From contig NZ_CP113432.1 of assembly GCF_026686735.1 (NCBI RefSeq), positions 3,709,001 through 3,773,000 of the forward strand: a stretch of DNA of 64,000 nt. Direction: 5' to 3'. The notes beneath the pieces are model-generated. The model was not told where the DNA came from and did not search any database. It saw only the letters and a program-made list of their open reading frames with translations. The position numbers and the translations under genes were made by a program. The stretch is from Pseudomonas triclosanedens (GTDB lineage Bacteria > Pseudomonadota > Gammaproteobacteria > Pseudomonadales > Pseudomonadaceae). Position 1 is the first letter of the stretch. Each line of letters opens with the position of its first letter. This document shows positions 28,403 through 37,394 of the stretch, in pieces.

Positions 28403-29134
28403 TCAGGCGCCGAAGCGCTCGTCCAGCAGATCGAACATGGCAGCGAAGGCCCGACGCGCAACCTTCGCGTCGTACTGCATCTTGCCGGGGATCTGCGCAT
28501 GCGGGTCGGTGAAGGAATGCGCCGCGCCGCCATAGCTGGTCAGCGTCCAGTCGACACCGGCGTCGATCATTTCCCGGGCGAAATCGGCCAGTTGCTCGCG
28601 GGGCACGAAGGGATCGACAGCGCCGTCGAGCACCAGTACCGCGCCCTTGATGTTCTTTGCATCGGCCGGATCTGGCGTATCCAGAGTGCCGTGGAAAGAC
28701 ACCGCCGCTGCCAGCGGTGCGCCGTCGCGAGCCAGCTCCAGCGCACAGCAACCGCCGAAGCAGAAGCCGAAGGTGGCCAGCTTCGAGGTATCCAGGGGCG
28801 CCTTGCCGGCCTGCTCCTGCAATGTCTTGAGCGACGCCTGCATGCGCTTGCGCAGCAGCGGGCGGTCGTTCTTCAGCGGCATCATCGCGGCGGCGGCCTG
28901 CTCCGTGCCATTGGGGCGAACGCCAACGCCATAGAGGTCGGCCACCAGCACCACGTAGCCGCGCTCGGCGACCTTGCGGGCGATGTCCACCGCGCCCTGG
29001 CTGACACCCATCCAGTTCGGCGCCATCAGCAGCCCGGGACGCGGCTCGCCGCCGGCGGCATCGAACACCAACTGGCCTTCGAAAGACTGGCCGTCGACGC
29101 TGTAGACGACGGGTTGCACGCTGATCTGACTCAT
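28403..29134 (-). CDS. Dienelactone hydrolase family protein
   Basis: This 243-residue alpha/beta hydrolase has the dienelactone hydrolase triad: nucleophile Cys125 in GFCFGGCC, Asp174 in VLDGAVDPFVP and His206 in GAAHSFTDP. The family cleaves carbon-oxygen ester or lactone bonds; a true dienelactone substrate is not implied because no catechol pathway is nearby. The start at 29134 (MSQISVQPVVYSV) follows an AAAGGGGAAA stretch. It lies directly downstream of htpG, as in P. aeruginosa PA1597-PA1596, but a terminator separates them. Confidence 0.87.
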   Translation of the reverse strand: MSQISVQPVVYSVDGQSFEGQLVFDAAGGEPRPGLLMAPNWMGVSQGAVDIARKVAERGYVVLVADLYGVGVRPNGTEQAAAAMMPLKNDRPLLRKRMQASLKTLQEQAGKAPLDTSKLATFGFCFGGCCALELARDGAPLAAAVSFHGTLDTPDPADAKNIKGAVLVLDGAVDPFVPREQLADFAREMIDAGVDWTLTSYGGAAHSFTDPHAQIPGKMQYDAKVARRAFAAMFDLLDERFGA

Positions 29135-29182
29135 TCGGGTTTTCCCCTTTGTATGGATATGAGTGGCGGATACAGAAAAGCA

Positions 29183-29206
29183 CAAAGCCCGCTTCGGCGG
29201 GCTTTG
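29183..29206 (-). terminator. Terminator of htpG
   Basis: The stem CAAAGCCCGC / GCGGGCTTTG with a TTCG tetraloop lies eight bases beyond the htpG stop codon. On the minus strand it is followed by TGCTTTTC. Confidence 0.85.
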
Positions 29207-29213
29207 TTTTCAA

Positions 29214-31118
29214 TCAGGCGGAGAGTTCCACCAGCAGCTTGTTGAGCCGGCGAACATAGGCCGCCGGGTCCTTCAGGCTGTCGCCTGCCGCGAGCGCGGC
29301 CTGGTCGAAGAGAATGTGCGAGAGTTCGCCGAAGCGGTCTTCGTCGGACTCGGCATCCAGTTTCTCGATCAGCGGGTGGTTCGGGTTGAACTCGAAGATC
29401 GGCTTGGAATCCGGCACCTTCTGGCCGCTGGCTTCCAGAATCTGGCGCATCTGCAGGCCAAGGTCCTGCTCGCCGATGGCGAGGATCGCCGGCGAGTCGG
29501 TCAGGCGATGGGATACGCGGACCTCCGCGACTTCGTCACCGAGAGCGGCTTTCAGGCGCTCGACCAGGCCCTCTTTGGACTTGGCGACTTCTTCCTGGGC
29601 CTTCTTGTCCTCTTCGGAGTCCAGCGCGCCCAGGTCCAGGTCGCCGCGAGCGACGTCGACGAACTGCTTGCCGTCGAACTCCGGCAGGTAGCTCATCAGC
29701 CACTCGTCGATGCGGTCGGTGAGCAGCAGCACTTCGATGCCCTTCTTGCGGAAGACTTCCAGGTGCGGGCTGTTCTTCACCTGGGCGAAGCTTTCGCCAG
29801 TGAGGTAGTAGATCTTGTCCTGGCCCTCTTTCAGGCGACCGATATAGTCGGCCAGGGAAACGCTCTGCTCGCCGCTCTCGTCGCTGGTGGAGGAGAAGCG
29901 CAGCAGGCCGGCGATCTTGTCCTTGTTGGCAAAATCCTCGGCCGGACCTTCCTTCAGCACCTGGCCGAAGTTCTTCCAGAAACCCTTGTAGGCTTCGGCG
30001 TCGCTGCTCGCCAGCTTCTCCAGCATGTCCAGGGAGCGCTTGGTCAGCGCCGACTTCATCGAATCGACGATGGGGCCGGACTGCAGGATCTCGCGGGAAA
30101 CGTTCAGCGACAGGTCGTTGGAGTCCACCACGCCTTTGATGAAGCGCAGGTACAGCGGCAGGAACTGGTCGGCCTGGTCCATGATGAACACGCGCTGCAC
30201 ATAGAGCTTCAGGCCGCGCGGGGCCTCGCGATGGTACAGGTCGAACGGCGCGCGGGCCGGGACGTAGAGCAGCGAGGTGTACTCGAGCTTGCCCTCGACC
30301 TTGTTGTGGCTCCAGGTCAGCGGGTTCTCGAAGTCATGGGCGATGTGCTTGTAGAACTCCTGGTATTCCTCGTCCTTCACTTCGGCGCGCGGACGGGTCC
30401 ACAGGGCGCTGGCACGGTTGACCACTTCCCACTCGGGCTCAGCCGGCTTGTCCTTCTCTTCGCCGTAGTGCTCCTTGGGCAACTCGATGGGCAGTGCGAT
30501 GTGGTCGGAGTACTTCTTGACGATGTTGCGCAGGCGCCAACCGTCGGCGAACTCATCCTCGCCGTCCTTCAGATGCAGGACGATACGGGTGCCGCGCTCG
30601 GCTTTCTCGATGGTGGCGACTTCGAATTCGCCCTCGCCTTTCGACGACCAGTGCACGCCCTCGCTGGCCGGAGCACCGGCGCGGCGGGTGAAGACGTCAA
30701 CCTTGTCGGCGACGATGAAGGCGCTGTAGAAGCCCACGCCGAACTGGCCGATCAGGTGGGAATCCTTCTTCTGGTCGCCGGAAAGGTTCTTCAGGAAGTC
30801 CGCGGTGCCGGACTTGGCGATGGTGCCCAGGTGCGCGATCACTTCCTCACGGCTCATGCCAATGCCGTTGTCTTCGAGGGTGACGGTCTTGGCGTCCTTG
30901 TCGAAGCTCACACGGATTTTCAGCTCGGCGCCGCCTTCGAGCAGTTCAGGCTTGGCCAGGGCTTCGAAACGCAGCTTGTCGGCGGCGTCCGAGGCGTTGG
31001 AAATCAGTTCACGGAGGAAGATTTCCTTGTTCGAATAGAGGGAATGGATCATCAGGTGAAGCAGTTGCTTCACTTCGGTCTGGAAGCCCAGCGTTTCTTT
31101 TTGAGTCTCCACGCTCAT
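29214..31118 (-). CDS. htpG: Molecular chaperone HtpG (Hsp90)
   Basis: This 634-residue Hsp90 chaperone has all GHKL ATPase motifs in its N-terminal domain: [26 protein letters not shown] and [16 protein letters not shown]. The middle domain carries the catalytic arginine region LNVSREILQ, and the short C-terminal dimerisation domain is that of a bacterial homologue without an MEEVD tail. The ATG at 31118 ([13 protein letters not shown]) is preceded by CGGAGCGAG. A near-consensus sigma-32 promoter lies 53-80 bases upstream, so heat-shock induction is expected. Confidence 0.97.
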   Translation of the reverse strand: MSVETQKETLGFQTEVKQLLHLMIHSLYSNKEIFLRELISNASDAADKLRFEALAKPELLEGGAELKIRVSFDKDAKTVTLEDNGIGMSREEVIAHLGTIAKSGTADFLKNLSGDQKKDSHLIGQFGVGFYSAFIVADKVDVFTRRAGAPASEGVHWSSKGEGEFEVATIEKAERGTRIVLHLKDGEDEFADGWRLRNIVKKYSDHIALPIELPKEHYGEEKDKPAEPEWEVVNRASALWTRPRAEVKDEEYQEFYKHIAHDFENPLTWSHNKVEGKLEYTSLLYVPARAPFDLYHREAPRGLKLYVQRVFIMDQADQFLPLYLRFIKGVVDSNDLSLNVSREILQSGPIVDSMKSALTKRSLDMLEKLASSDAEAYKGFWKNFGQVLKEGPAEDFANKDKIAGLLRFSSTSDESGEQSVSLADYIGRLKEGQDKIYYLTGESFAQVKNSPHLEVFRKKGIEVLLLTDRIDEWLMSYLPEFDGKQFVDVARGDLDLGALDSEEDKKAQEEVAKSKEGLVERLKAALGDEVAEVRVSHRLTDSPAILAIGEQDLGLQMRQILEASGQKVPDSKPIFEFNPNHPLIEKLDAESDEDRFGELSHILFDQAALAAGDSLKDPAAYVRRLNKLLVELSA

Positions 31119-31170
31119 TGTTTCTCGCTCCGAGGATGACAAATGCCGCGTTGTGCGGCCGATGCCAGCG

Positions 31171-31198
31171 AGATGGGGGCTTCCTGAACGAATTCAAG
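31171..31198 (-). promoter_or_regulatory. Sigma-32 heat-shock promoter of htpG
   Basis: On the minus strand CTTGAA (31193-31198), a 14-base spacer and CCCCATCT (31171-31178) match the RpoH consensus CTTGAA / CCCCATNT exactly. Transcription would start about 45 bases before the htpG ATG. A short GCCGC/GCGGC hairpin lies in the leader at about 31146-31158. Confidence 0.85.
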
Positions 31199-31216
31199 GG
31201 GTTGCCCCGAAGATGA

Positions 31217-32461
31217 TCAATGGGCGAGCAGCTCGATGCTCACAACTTCGCTGGGACGCAGAATATAGCTGGCCTCGCCGGCACCGCTCATGACGTGGCG
31301 GATGACCAGGCGCCCATCGTGATCGAGCCCGACGAACACCCCCTCAGCCAGGCGTCCGCGCTCGGTCTGCACGCGCATCGCACGGTTGGTGAAGCGCTGC
31401 GGCGCGGCCTGCAGGCGCTGCAGGGTAATCAGGCCGGTCTCCGGCACATTGGCCGGGCGGCTCGGCGCAACGCTGAGAGCACTCTCCGACGGGCGTGAAG
31501 GCGCTGGCGGGAGATCGGGCAGTTTCGGGTATCGATCATCCTGAACGCCCCAGCCGCGCGTTTCGGACTTGACCAGTTCGAGCTGCAATTCCTGTGGCTC
31601 GTCGCCGACCCTGAAGCTCACCGGCACATCCAGCTTCGAATGGCGGATTTCCAGGCGAGGCAATTGCCCCAGCTCGATATCGCGGCGAGAAAAACGCCGT
31701 TGCAGGTAATCACGCACGACATACGCCAGAGTGTCCTGGGAGTCGTGGCGGGTATCGACCTCTCCATCGCGATAACGCAAATGATTGGTGTACAGCTCGA
31801 CCTGCCCGCTCAAGGTGGTCTGCATCTGCGCCGGCAGCACGAGATGGAAGATGCCCTTCATGCGGTTGGGCGCCTCGGGCGTGAGGTCCAGATGCAGGCT
31901 ATAACCGCGGGTCAGGCGAATGGCCTCGGGCAGGTCCTGGCCGGGAGCGAGCCAACTGACCTCGACTTCCGGCAGCTTGCCCGGATCATCGGGCAGCACG
32001 TCAAGGCGCAACGGACCATCGACAGGCGCGAGGAGCCGCACCTGCACTTCGCGGTGGGCGTAGAAGTCCTCACCTTCGCGCAGGCTGAGCACGCCGTCGA
32101 TCAGTTCGGCCTGCTCGGGCACGAAAGGCTTGCCGTTCAGCTCGCCGTTCAAGCGGATCGCCAGATCCGGCCTGGCCGGCTGTTCGGGATGCAGCCATTC
32201 GAGGCGGAGAATCGCCTCCAGGCGCGCAGCGTCCTGGGCCGCCAGGAGCGTCAGCCCGACCACCAGAGGAATGCAGCCCAGCGCTCCCAGCCCTATGGCG
32301 TGGCGAGCGCGCGCCCAGTGGCGCAGCATGAATACCAGCGCCAAAGGCGGCAGCAGGCTGCCAATCCCCCAGAACAGACTGCGACCGAACGCCTGGACGA
32401 TCAGCCAGACATAGCCGGCAAGGATCAGCAGCAGGCCGAGCAGGATCAGCAAGGTATCCAT
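31217..32461 (-). CDS. Conserved hypothetical membrane-anchored protein
   Basis: This 414-residue protein has two N-terminal hydrophobic segments (LLILLGLLLILAGYVWLIV and the GIGSLLPPLALVFML region, then LGCIPLVVGLTLLAAQ). A large soluble part of beta-rich character follows, then a Pro/Ser linker at about 310-340, and a C-terminal segment (GVFVGLDHDGRLVIRHVMSG to LRPSEVVSIELL) that resembles a small beta-barrel. I recognise no enzyme motif. It corresponds by order to the hypothetical gene beside htpG in P. aeruginosa (PA1595). Its ATG directly abuts the stop of the preceding thioesterase, so it belongs to a three-gene operon with the two thioesterases. Confidence 0.75.
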   Translation of the reverse strand: MDTLLILLGLLLILAGYVWLIVQAFGRSLFWGIGSLLPPLALVFMLRHWARARHAIGLGALGCIPLVVGLTLLAAQDAARLEAILRLEWLHPEQPARPDLAIRLNGELNGKPFVPEQAELIDGVLSLREGEDFYAHREVQVRLLAPVDGPLRLDVLPDDPGKLPEVEVSWLAPGQDLPEAIRLTRGYSLHLDLTPEAPNRMKGIFHLVLPAQMQTTLSGQVELYTNHLRYRDGEVDTRHDSQDTLAYVVRDYLQRRFSRRDIELGQLPRLEIRHSKLDVPVSFRVGDEPQELQLELVKSETRGWGVQDDRYPKLPDLPPAPSRPSESALSVAPSRPANVPETGLITLQRLQAAPQRFTNRAMRVQTERGRLAEGVFVGLDHDGRLVIRHVMSGAGEASYILRPSEVVSIELLAH

Positions 32462-32908
32462 TCAGGCGCCATCGACCTTGAAATGAGCCCGCGCGGTGGC
32501 GATGGGTTCGGCCCTTGTGCTCTGCCATGCGGTGATCGCCACGTTGGCGACCCGCCTGCCCTGTCGCCAGACCTGGCACTGTGCGTAGGTGTCGCGGAAA
32601 TGCCCCGCGCGCAGGTAGTCGATGGAGAAGTCGATGATCTTCGGCATGTGCGGAATGCCCATGAACATCAACAGATGCAGCAGCGCCGAGTGTTCCATGA
32701 AGCCGGCGATGACACCGCCGTGCAGCGCTGGCAGCGTCGGGTTGCCGATATTGTCGGGGTTGGCCGGCAGGTGGAAGATCGCGTCGTCGCCCAGGCGCAG
32801 ACAGCGAATCCCCAGCAGCCGGGCATAGGGGATCATGTCTATCAGCGGGTCGTAGTTCTTGCTTTCGTGCGCCTGGCGAACCATCTGTTCGATATTCACG
32901 GTGCTCAT
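32462..32908 (-). CDS. PaaI-type hotdog thioesterase (second of pair)
   Basis: This 148-residue hotdog-fold protein resembles acyl-CoA thioesterases of the PaaI/YigI group. The conserved helix segment LHGGVIAGFMEHSALLHLLM replaces the more usual HGG...D catalytic motif, with Glu-His where an Asp is common. KIIDFSIDYLRAGHFRDTYAQ is the typical second strand pair. The ATG at 32908 overlaps the preceding thioesterase stop by four bases (ATGA). The two neighbours are diverged paralogues and may form a heteromer; that is inference. Confidence 0.8.
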   Translation of the reverse strand: MSTVNIEQMVRQAHESKNYDPLIDMIPYARLLGIRCLRLGDDAIFHLPANPDNIGNPTLPALHGGVIAGFMEHSALLHLLMFMGIPHMPKIIDFSIDYLRAGHFRDTYAQCQVWRQGRRVANVAITAWQSTRAEPIATARAHFKVDGA

Positions 32909-33378
32909 CCCTTGCCTCCGTCGACGTCGCGCTTGATGCCACCGGCGGATAGCGTCTTGCCCATGCGCATGAATGTCCCGACGACGTGGGCGATCGGCTC
33001 GGAAGGGTCGTCCTGGTAGGCGATACCGCGGGTGAAGATGATGTTCGGGGTGACCCGGTAGCATTCGGCGAACCCGAAGACATCCTTGTTCGGCTCGGCC
33101 GGGTGCATGTAGTCGATGCGCAGGTCCAGGGTCGGGCAGATCTCGAACTGCGGCAGCACGCAGATCGTGGAGATACCGCAGGTGGTATCCATCAGCGTGG
33201 TGATCGCGCCGCCGTGGATCACTCCGGATTCAGGGTTTCCGACGATGGCCTGGCTGTAAGGCAGACGCAGCGTCAGGCCCGAGGCGTCCGCCGCATGGGC
33301 GCTGATGCCCAGCAACTGGCAATGGCGAAGTGCCGAGAGAAAGCGCTGGGCGCGCTCAAGGAGGGGTTTTTCACTCAT
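32905..33378 (-). CDS. PaaI family thioesterase (first of pair)
   Basis: This 157-residue hotdog-fold thioesterase carries the PaaI-like motif SGVIHGGAITTLMDTTCGIS with the catalytic Asp in the central helix, followed by CPTLDLRIDYMHPAEPNKDV. Substrates are likely acyl-CoA or aryl-CoA esters, unspecified. The ATG at 33378 (MSEKPLLERAQRF) gives the family length; GGGT-rich sequence precedes it. It heads the thioesterase-thioesterase-membrane protein operon, which runs towards htpG. Confidence 0.85.
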   Translation of the reverse strand: MSEKPLLERAQRFLSALRHCQLLGISAHAADASGLTLRLPYSQAIVGNPESGVIHGGAITTLMDTTCGISTICVLPQFEICPTLDLRIDYMHPAEPNKDVFGFAECYRVTPNIIFTRGIAYQDDPSEPIAHVVGTFMRMGKTLSAGGIKRDVDGGKG

Positions 33379-33451
33379 GGGAGTGGGTCGACCGAATGAC
33401 TGCACGGGCCCGCATCATACCCCGGCCCATGCCTCACCTGCAGTGACGAAA

Positions 33452-33466
33452 TCCTACGCTGTAGGA
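33452..33466. other. Small palindrome upstream of the lipoprotein gene
   Basis: TCCTAC-GCT-GTAGGA is a perfect six-base inverted repeat next to AATAAT (33467-33472), a possible -10 box with a weak GTGACG -35 at 33443-33448. This may be the lipoprotein promoter with an operator. Support is weak. Confidence 0.3.
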
Positions 33467-33539
33467 ATAATCATTGAACTTCTTCGAGAGACATCGGTTC
33501 AAAGGGCTAACACCAGGAAAGCCCACATGGAGGCTCCAC

Positions 33540-33755
33540 ATGAAAAAAACCCTTCCCCTCGCTCTGCTGCTGGTCGCCGGTCTGGGCTTGGCCGCCTGCG
33601 ACAAGAAAGAAGAGCCGAAAGCGCCGGCCGCTACCGAGCAGCCGAGCACTCCGGCCCCGACGACTCCACCGGCCCCGGAAGCCGCTCCGGCCACTCCGGC
33701 AGCACCGGCCACCGCGCCCCAGGAGCCTGCAGGCGATCAGGAGAAACAGCAGTAA
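33540..33755 (+). CDS. Small Pro/Ala-rich lipoprotein
   Basis: This 71-residue precursor has a type II signal peptide: MKKTLPLALLLVAGLGLAAC, with the lipobox LAAC and a lipidated Cys20 followed by Asp, which in E. coli would favour inner-membrane retention. The mature part is a charged DKKEEPK stretch followed by a Pro/Ala/Thr-rich tail ending DQEKQQ, probably unstructured. GGAGG seven bases upstream supports the ATG at 33540. No function is known; its tail could act as an envelope spacer, by analogy only. Confidence 0.8.
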   Translation: MKKTLPLALLLVAGLGLAACDKKEEPKAPAATEQPSTPAPTTPPAPEAAPATPAAPATAPQEPAGDQEKQQ

Positions 33756-33781
33756 TCCGCTGCTCTCCTCCGCTGCACAGT

Positions 33782-33807
33782 ACTAGGCCCGCATTTGCGG
33801 GCCTAGT
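33782..33807. terminator. Bidirectional terminator between lipoprotein and DUF599 genes
   Basis: The eleven-base-pair stem ACTAGGCCCGC / GCGGGCCTAGT with an ATTT loop sits between convergent genes. Confidence 0.85.
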
Positions 33808-33817
33808 CGTTTCCGGC

Positions 33818-34573
33818 TCAGGCAGGGATATCGCTCTCACGCGGCGCATCCGCCTGCGCCGTGGGCGTATAGACCATCACATGCAGCACGGAGGAATGGA
33901 ATTCGCGCTGATACAGCACCCCCACCACTCCAGCGGTCACCGCCATGAACAGCCACGGATTGATGAACCACGCCAGCATCGCCAATCCGAAGTAATAGGT
34001 TCGCAGCCCCTGGTTGAACTGATGTGCCGCCAGCGACACCACCCGCGCGGTACGATCGGCGAACAGCTTGCGCTCCTGGTCGCCCACATTGCGCTCTCCC
34101 ACCATCGGTGCCGAGCCGATCAGCACTGCGGCGAAATTGTACTGGCGCATGCACCAACTGAAGGTGAAGAACGCGTAGACGAAAACCACCGCCAGGCAAA
34201 GCAGCTTGAGCTCGGAGAGGCCCCGGGTCGGCGGCGTGACGAATGGCAGATCGGCCAGCACCGAGACGGTGCGCTCGGCAGAGCCGAGCAAGGTCAGGAT
34301 GCCGGCCAGGATGATCAGCGTGCTGGACGCGAAGAAGGAGGCGTTGCGCTCCAGATTGCCGATCACGCTGGCATCGGCAACGCGGTTGTCGCGTAGCAGC
34401 AGGCGACGCATCCAGTCCTGGCGATAGAGGTGCAGCACACTGGCCAGACAGGCGGTATCGCGGGCCTTGGTCTTGGCGTAGCGGGTATAGCCTAGCCAGC
34501 AAACGAGGAACCAGAGGATGGCGAACAGGTTCCACAGGTACTGTATATCGAACAGATCGACAACGTCGGTCAT
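33818..34573 (-). CDS. DUF599 family membrane protein
   Basis: This 251-residue protein of the DUF599 family has a first helix YLWNLFAILWFLVCWLGY, the segment NASFFASSTLIILAGILTLLG, and further helices KLLCLAVVFVYAFFTFSWCM and LAMLAWFINPWLFMAVTAGV. A conserved RQYNFAAVLIGSAP loop follows the third helix. Function of the family is unknown. The ATG at 34573 has AAGGAC upstream; the frame is open far further upstream into braB but without a start site. It lies beside braB, as in P. aeruginosa. Confidence 0.82.
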   Translation of the reverse strand: MTDVVDLFDIQYLWNLFAILWFLVCWLGYTRYAKTKARDTACLASVLHLYRQDWMRRLLLRDNRVADASVIGNLERNASFFASSTLIILAGILTLLGSAERTVSVLADLPFVTPPTRGLSELKLLCLAVVFVYAFFTFSWCMRQYNFAAVLIGSAPMVGERNVGDQERKLFADRTARVVSLAAHQFNQGLRTYYFGLAMLAWFINPWLFMAVTAGVVGVLYQREFHSSVLHVMVYTPTAQADAPRESDIPA

Positions 34574-34677
34574 GCTTGTCCTTGCGCGAAGTTTTGAAGG
34601 AATACGCGGCAGATAGACGCCAGATTTCCGAAGGAAGATACAGACAGGCCCATTTTCGAAATAAACTCCCAATGAAA

Positions 34678-34700
34678 AAGGCCGCCTTGTGGGCGGCCTT
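34678..34700 (-). terminator. Terminator of braB
   Basis: The stem AAGGCCGCC / GGCGGCCTT is followed on the minus strand by TTTTTCATT. It lies about 20 bases beyond the braB stop. Confidence 0.88.
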
Positions 34701-34719
34701 CTCGTCTGCGTGTCCGATC

Positions 34720-36033
34720 TTACGCCAACGCTTCCTGGGGTTTGCCCAGCAGACGGTCGATCACCACCATCACGGCGAGCGTGGCAACCGAGGGAATCAG
34801 CCAGGCAAGACCCTGCTCGGCCAACGGCAGGTGCTCCATCCAGGCCGGCATCCAGCTGTCCAGTTTGGCGCCCTTGAGCGCATCGATGATGCCGAAGACG
34901 AAGGACATCACCATGACCGGAGCGACGATGCGGGTCTGCGAGCGCCACAGGCTGGCACAGAAACTCAGTGCCACCAGCACGATGCACGGCGGATAAATGG
35001 CCGTCAGCACCGGGATGGAGAACTGGATGAGCTTGGTCAGGCCGAGGTTCGATACCAGCAGCGAGAACGCCGCGAGGATGACCACCAGGCTGCGGTAGGA
35101 CAGCGGCAGGACTCGGCAGAAGTACTCGGCACAGGCACAGGTCAGGCCCACGGCGGTGACCAGGCAGGCCAGCGCGATGAGCACGGCGAGGAAGGTGCTG
35201 CCCAACGAACCGAAGGTGTGCTGCACGTAGGCGTGCAGGACGGCAGCACCGTTGCTCGCGCCAGCGGCGATGTCATGGCTGCCGGCCCCCAGGCGGAACA
35301 GGCTGATGTACACCAGCGCCAGACCAACGCCGGCGATCAGCCCGGCGATGATCGCGTAGCGCGTGATCAGGCGTGGCGACTGTACGCCACGGGAGCGGAT
35401 CGCATTGACGATGACGATACCGAAGACCAGCGCACCCAGGGTATCCATCGTCAGGTAGCCGTTGACGAAGCCCTGAGAGAAGGCCGCGTTCTGGTAGGCG
35501 GGCTCGGCGATGCCGATCGGGCCGGCGGGCAGGACGAAAGCTGCGATGCCAAGAGCCGCCAGGGCGATGATCTTCAGCGGCGCGAGGAAGCGGCCGACGG
35601 TATCCAGCAGCTTGCCGGGATACAGCGAGATCGCCAGCACGATGAGGAAGTACACCAGGCTGTAAAGGAACAGCGGCAGCGCACCCTCCCCGGTCAACGG
35701 CGCCAGACCGACTTCGAAGGAAACGGTGGCGGTACGCGGGGTGGCGAACAGCGGCCCGACCGACAGGTAGCAGACGGCCGCCAGCAGCCCCCCGGCGATG
35801 CGCCCGATGGGATGACTGAGGGTATCCATCGCTCCGCCGACCTTGGCCAGAGCTACCACGGTGATCACCGGCAGGCCCACCGCGGTGATCAGGAAGCCCA
35901 ATGCAGCCATCCATACCTGCGGCCCGGACTGCAGGCCGACGATGGGCGGGAAGATGATGTTGCCTGCCCCGACGAACAGGGCGAAGGTCATAAAACCAAG
36001 CGCCAGGATGTCCTGGCCTTTCAAGACGTTCAT
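34720..36033 (-). CDS. braB: Branched-chain amino acid:cation symporter BraB
   Basis: This 437-residue, twelve-helix carrier of the LIVCS family imports leucine, isoleucine and valine with Na+. The N-terminal motif [21 protein letters not shown] (about residues 17-37) is diagnostic, as is the [21 protein letters not shown] segment. Length equals P. aeruginosa BraB. The ATG at 36033 ([13 protein letters not shown]) is chosen because upstream in-frame codons encode non-conserved residues; the ribosome-binding site is modest. It is monocistronic, with its own terminator. Confidence 0.93.
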   Translation of the reverse strand: MNVLKGQDILALGFMTFALFVGAGNIIFPPIVGLQSGPQVWMAALGFLITAVGLPVITVVALAKVGGAMDTLSHPIGRIAGGLLAAVCYLSVGPLFATPRTATVSFEVGLAPLTGEGALPLFLYSLVYFLIVLAISLYPGKLLDTVGRFLAPLKIIALAALGIAAFVLPAGPIGIAEPAYQNAAFSQGFVNGYLTMDTLGALVFGIVIVNAIRSRGVQSPRLITRYAIIAGLIAGVGLALVYISLFRLGAGSHDIAAGASNGAAVLHAYVQHTFGSLGSTFLAVLIALACLVTAVGLTCACAEYFCRVLPLSYRSLVVILAAFSLLVSNLGLTKLIQFSIPVLTAIYPPCIVLVALSFCASLWRSQTRIVAPVMVMSFVFGIIDALKGAKLDSWMPAWMEHLPLAEQGLAWLIPSVATLAVMVVIDRLLGKPQEALA

Positions 36034-36457
36034 GAAGGGAAATACCACAGTGCTGAAACGGTTTCGTGGTCTCCCAAGGCACAACGACCGTACAGACGTG
36101 ACAAAGCCGCATCGAACGGGATCGGCCGACTCACTGGGGGTGAGCCTGCGCATCCTGTGATGCTGCTGTCATCGGTACGGTGTTTGTTCTTGGAAGTCCG
36201 ATAGCAGAGGTTTTCCATGAGCTCGTGGCCCGGTTGCTCCTGCATTCTGGTTATCCCGCCATCCTTGACGGTCAGGAATCGCCGCCATTTCCGGGTAGGA
36301 GATGACGGTGAGCGAGCCTTCCCTTGTGGGGAACGCACGCTTCAGATACTTGCTAGCCTAACGATCTATTCCGATGAACTGCACTGACATACATCAGATC
36401 GTCCGTGGAATGACCGGGAGTGTCGCCTGAACGACACTTATACGACGGGGCTGCAAC
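36034..36457. other. Long intergenic region between braB and the suc operon end
   Basis: About 420 bases carry no convincing gene. One inverted repeat GTGTCG-CCTGAA-CGACAC lies at 36420-36437. The region must hold the braB promoter, but I cannot assign clear -35/-10 boxes. An unannotated small RNA is possible but nothing in the sequence proves it. Confidence 0.4.
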
Positions 36458-36487
36458 GACAAAGGCCACCCGAAGGTGGCCTCTGTC
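36458..36487 (-). terminator. Terminator of the sdh-suc operon
   Basis: The stem AAGGCCACC / GGTGGCCTC with a CGAA loop, extended by GACA/TGTC, lies 25 bases beyond the sucD stop. It is placed to end the sdhCDAB-sucAB-lpdG-sucCD transcription unit. Confidence 0.8.
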
Positions 36488-36512
36488 GACGAACGGCCGG
36501 TAAGCGAGGAGC

Positions 36513-37394
36513 TTACTTGACCGCCCAGCCGGTCAGCTCGGCCAGGGCCTTGCCAATATCGGCGAGGGAACGCACGGTTTTCACGCCAGCGTCCTGCAGG
36601 GCAGCGAACTTCTCGTCCGCAGTGCCCTTGCCACCGGAGATGATGGCGCCCGCGTGGCCCATGCGCTTGCCGGGCGGTGCGGTTACACCGGCGATGTAGG
36701 ACACCACCGGCTTGGTTACGTTGGCCTTGATGTAGGCAGCCGCTTCTTCTTCGGCCGAACCACCGATTTCGCCGATCATGACGATGGCTTCGGTTTTCGG
36801 GTCTTCCTGGAACAGCTTCAGGATGTCGATGAAGTTGGAGCCCGGGATCGGGTCACCGCCGATGCCCACGCAGGTGGACTGGCCAAAGCCGGCGTCGGTG
36901 GTCTGCTTCACGGCTTCGTAGGTCAGGGTGCCGGAACGCGACACGATGCCTACCTTGCCCGGCAGGTGAATGTGACCCGGCATGATGCCGATCTTGCACT
37001 CGCCGGGAGTGATCACACCCGGGCAGTTCGGGCCGATCAGGCGCACGCCCAGCTCGTCGCACTTGACCTTCGCGTCCAGCATGTCGAGGGTCGGGATGCC
37101 TTCGGTGATGCACACGATCAGCTTGATGCCGCCGAAGGCCGCTTCCAGGATCGAGTCCTTGCAGAACGGCGCCGGAACGTAGATGACCGAGGCTTCAGCG
37201 CCGGTTGCAGCTACGGCTTCCTTGACGGTGTCGAACACCGGCAGGCCCAGGTGGGTGGTGCCGCCCTTGCCGGGGGTCACGCCGCCGACCATCTTGGTGC
37301 CGTAGGCGATGGCCTGTTCGCTGTGGAAGGTGCCCTGCGAGCCGGTGAAGCCCTGGCAGATGACCTTGGTGTCTTTGTTGATCAGGATGCTCAT
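36513..37394 (-). CDS. sucD: Succinyl-CoA synthetase alpha subunit
   Basis: This 293-residue alpha subunit binds CoA and carries the phosphorylated histidine ([18 protein letters not shown] near residues 245-262). The Rossmann motif [19 protein letters not shown] is at the N-terminus, and [20 protein letters not shown] is typical. With SucC it converts succinyl-CoA to succinate with ATP or GTP synthesis. Its ATG overlaps the sucC TAA (TAATG), giving coupled one-to-one translation. It is the last gene of the operon. Confidence 0.98.
   Translation of the reverse strand: MSILINKDTKVICQGFTGSQGTFHSEQAIAYGTKMVGGVTPGKGGTTHLGLPVFDTVKEAVAATGAEASVIYVPAPFCKDSILEAAFGGIKLIVCITEGIPTLDMLDAKVKCDELGVRLIGPNCPGVITPGECKIGIMPGHIHLPGKVGIVSRSGTLTYEAVKQTTDAGFGQSTCVGIGGDPIPGSNFIDILKLFQEDPKTEAIVMIGEIGGSAEEEAAAYIKANVTKPVVSYIAGVTAPPGKRMGHAGAIISGGKGTADEKFAALQDAGVKTVRSLADIGKALAELTGWAVK

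Noticed and set aside
27011..29245. Long Arg/Pro-rich frame overlapping pirin, transporter and hydrolase genes
   Set aside because: It crosses a strong terminator and three real genes in other frames.
29163..31139. Long open frame antisense to htpG (about 650 codons)
   Set aside because: It has no recognisable domain and is fully explained by high GC on the strand opposite a highly expressed gene.
36030..36338. About 100-codon frame upstream of braB on the minus strand
   Set aside because: No ribosome-binding site, no recognisable motif, and it overlaps the braB start region.
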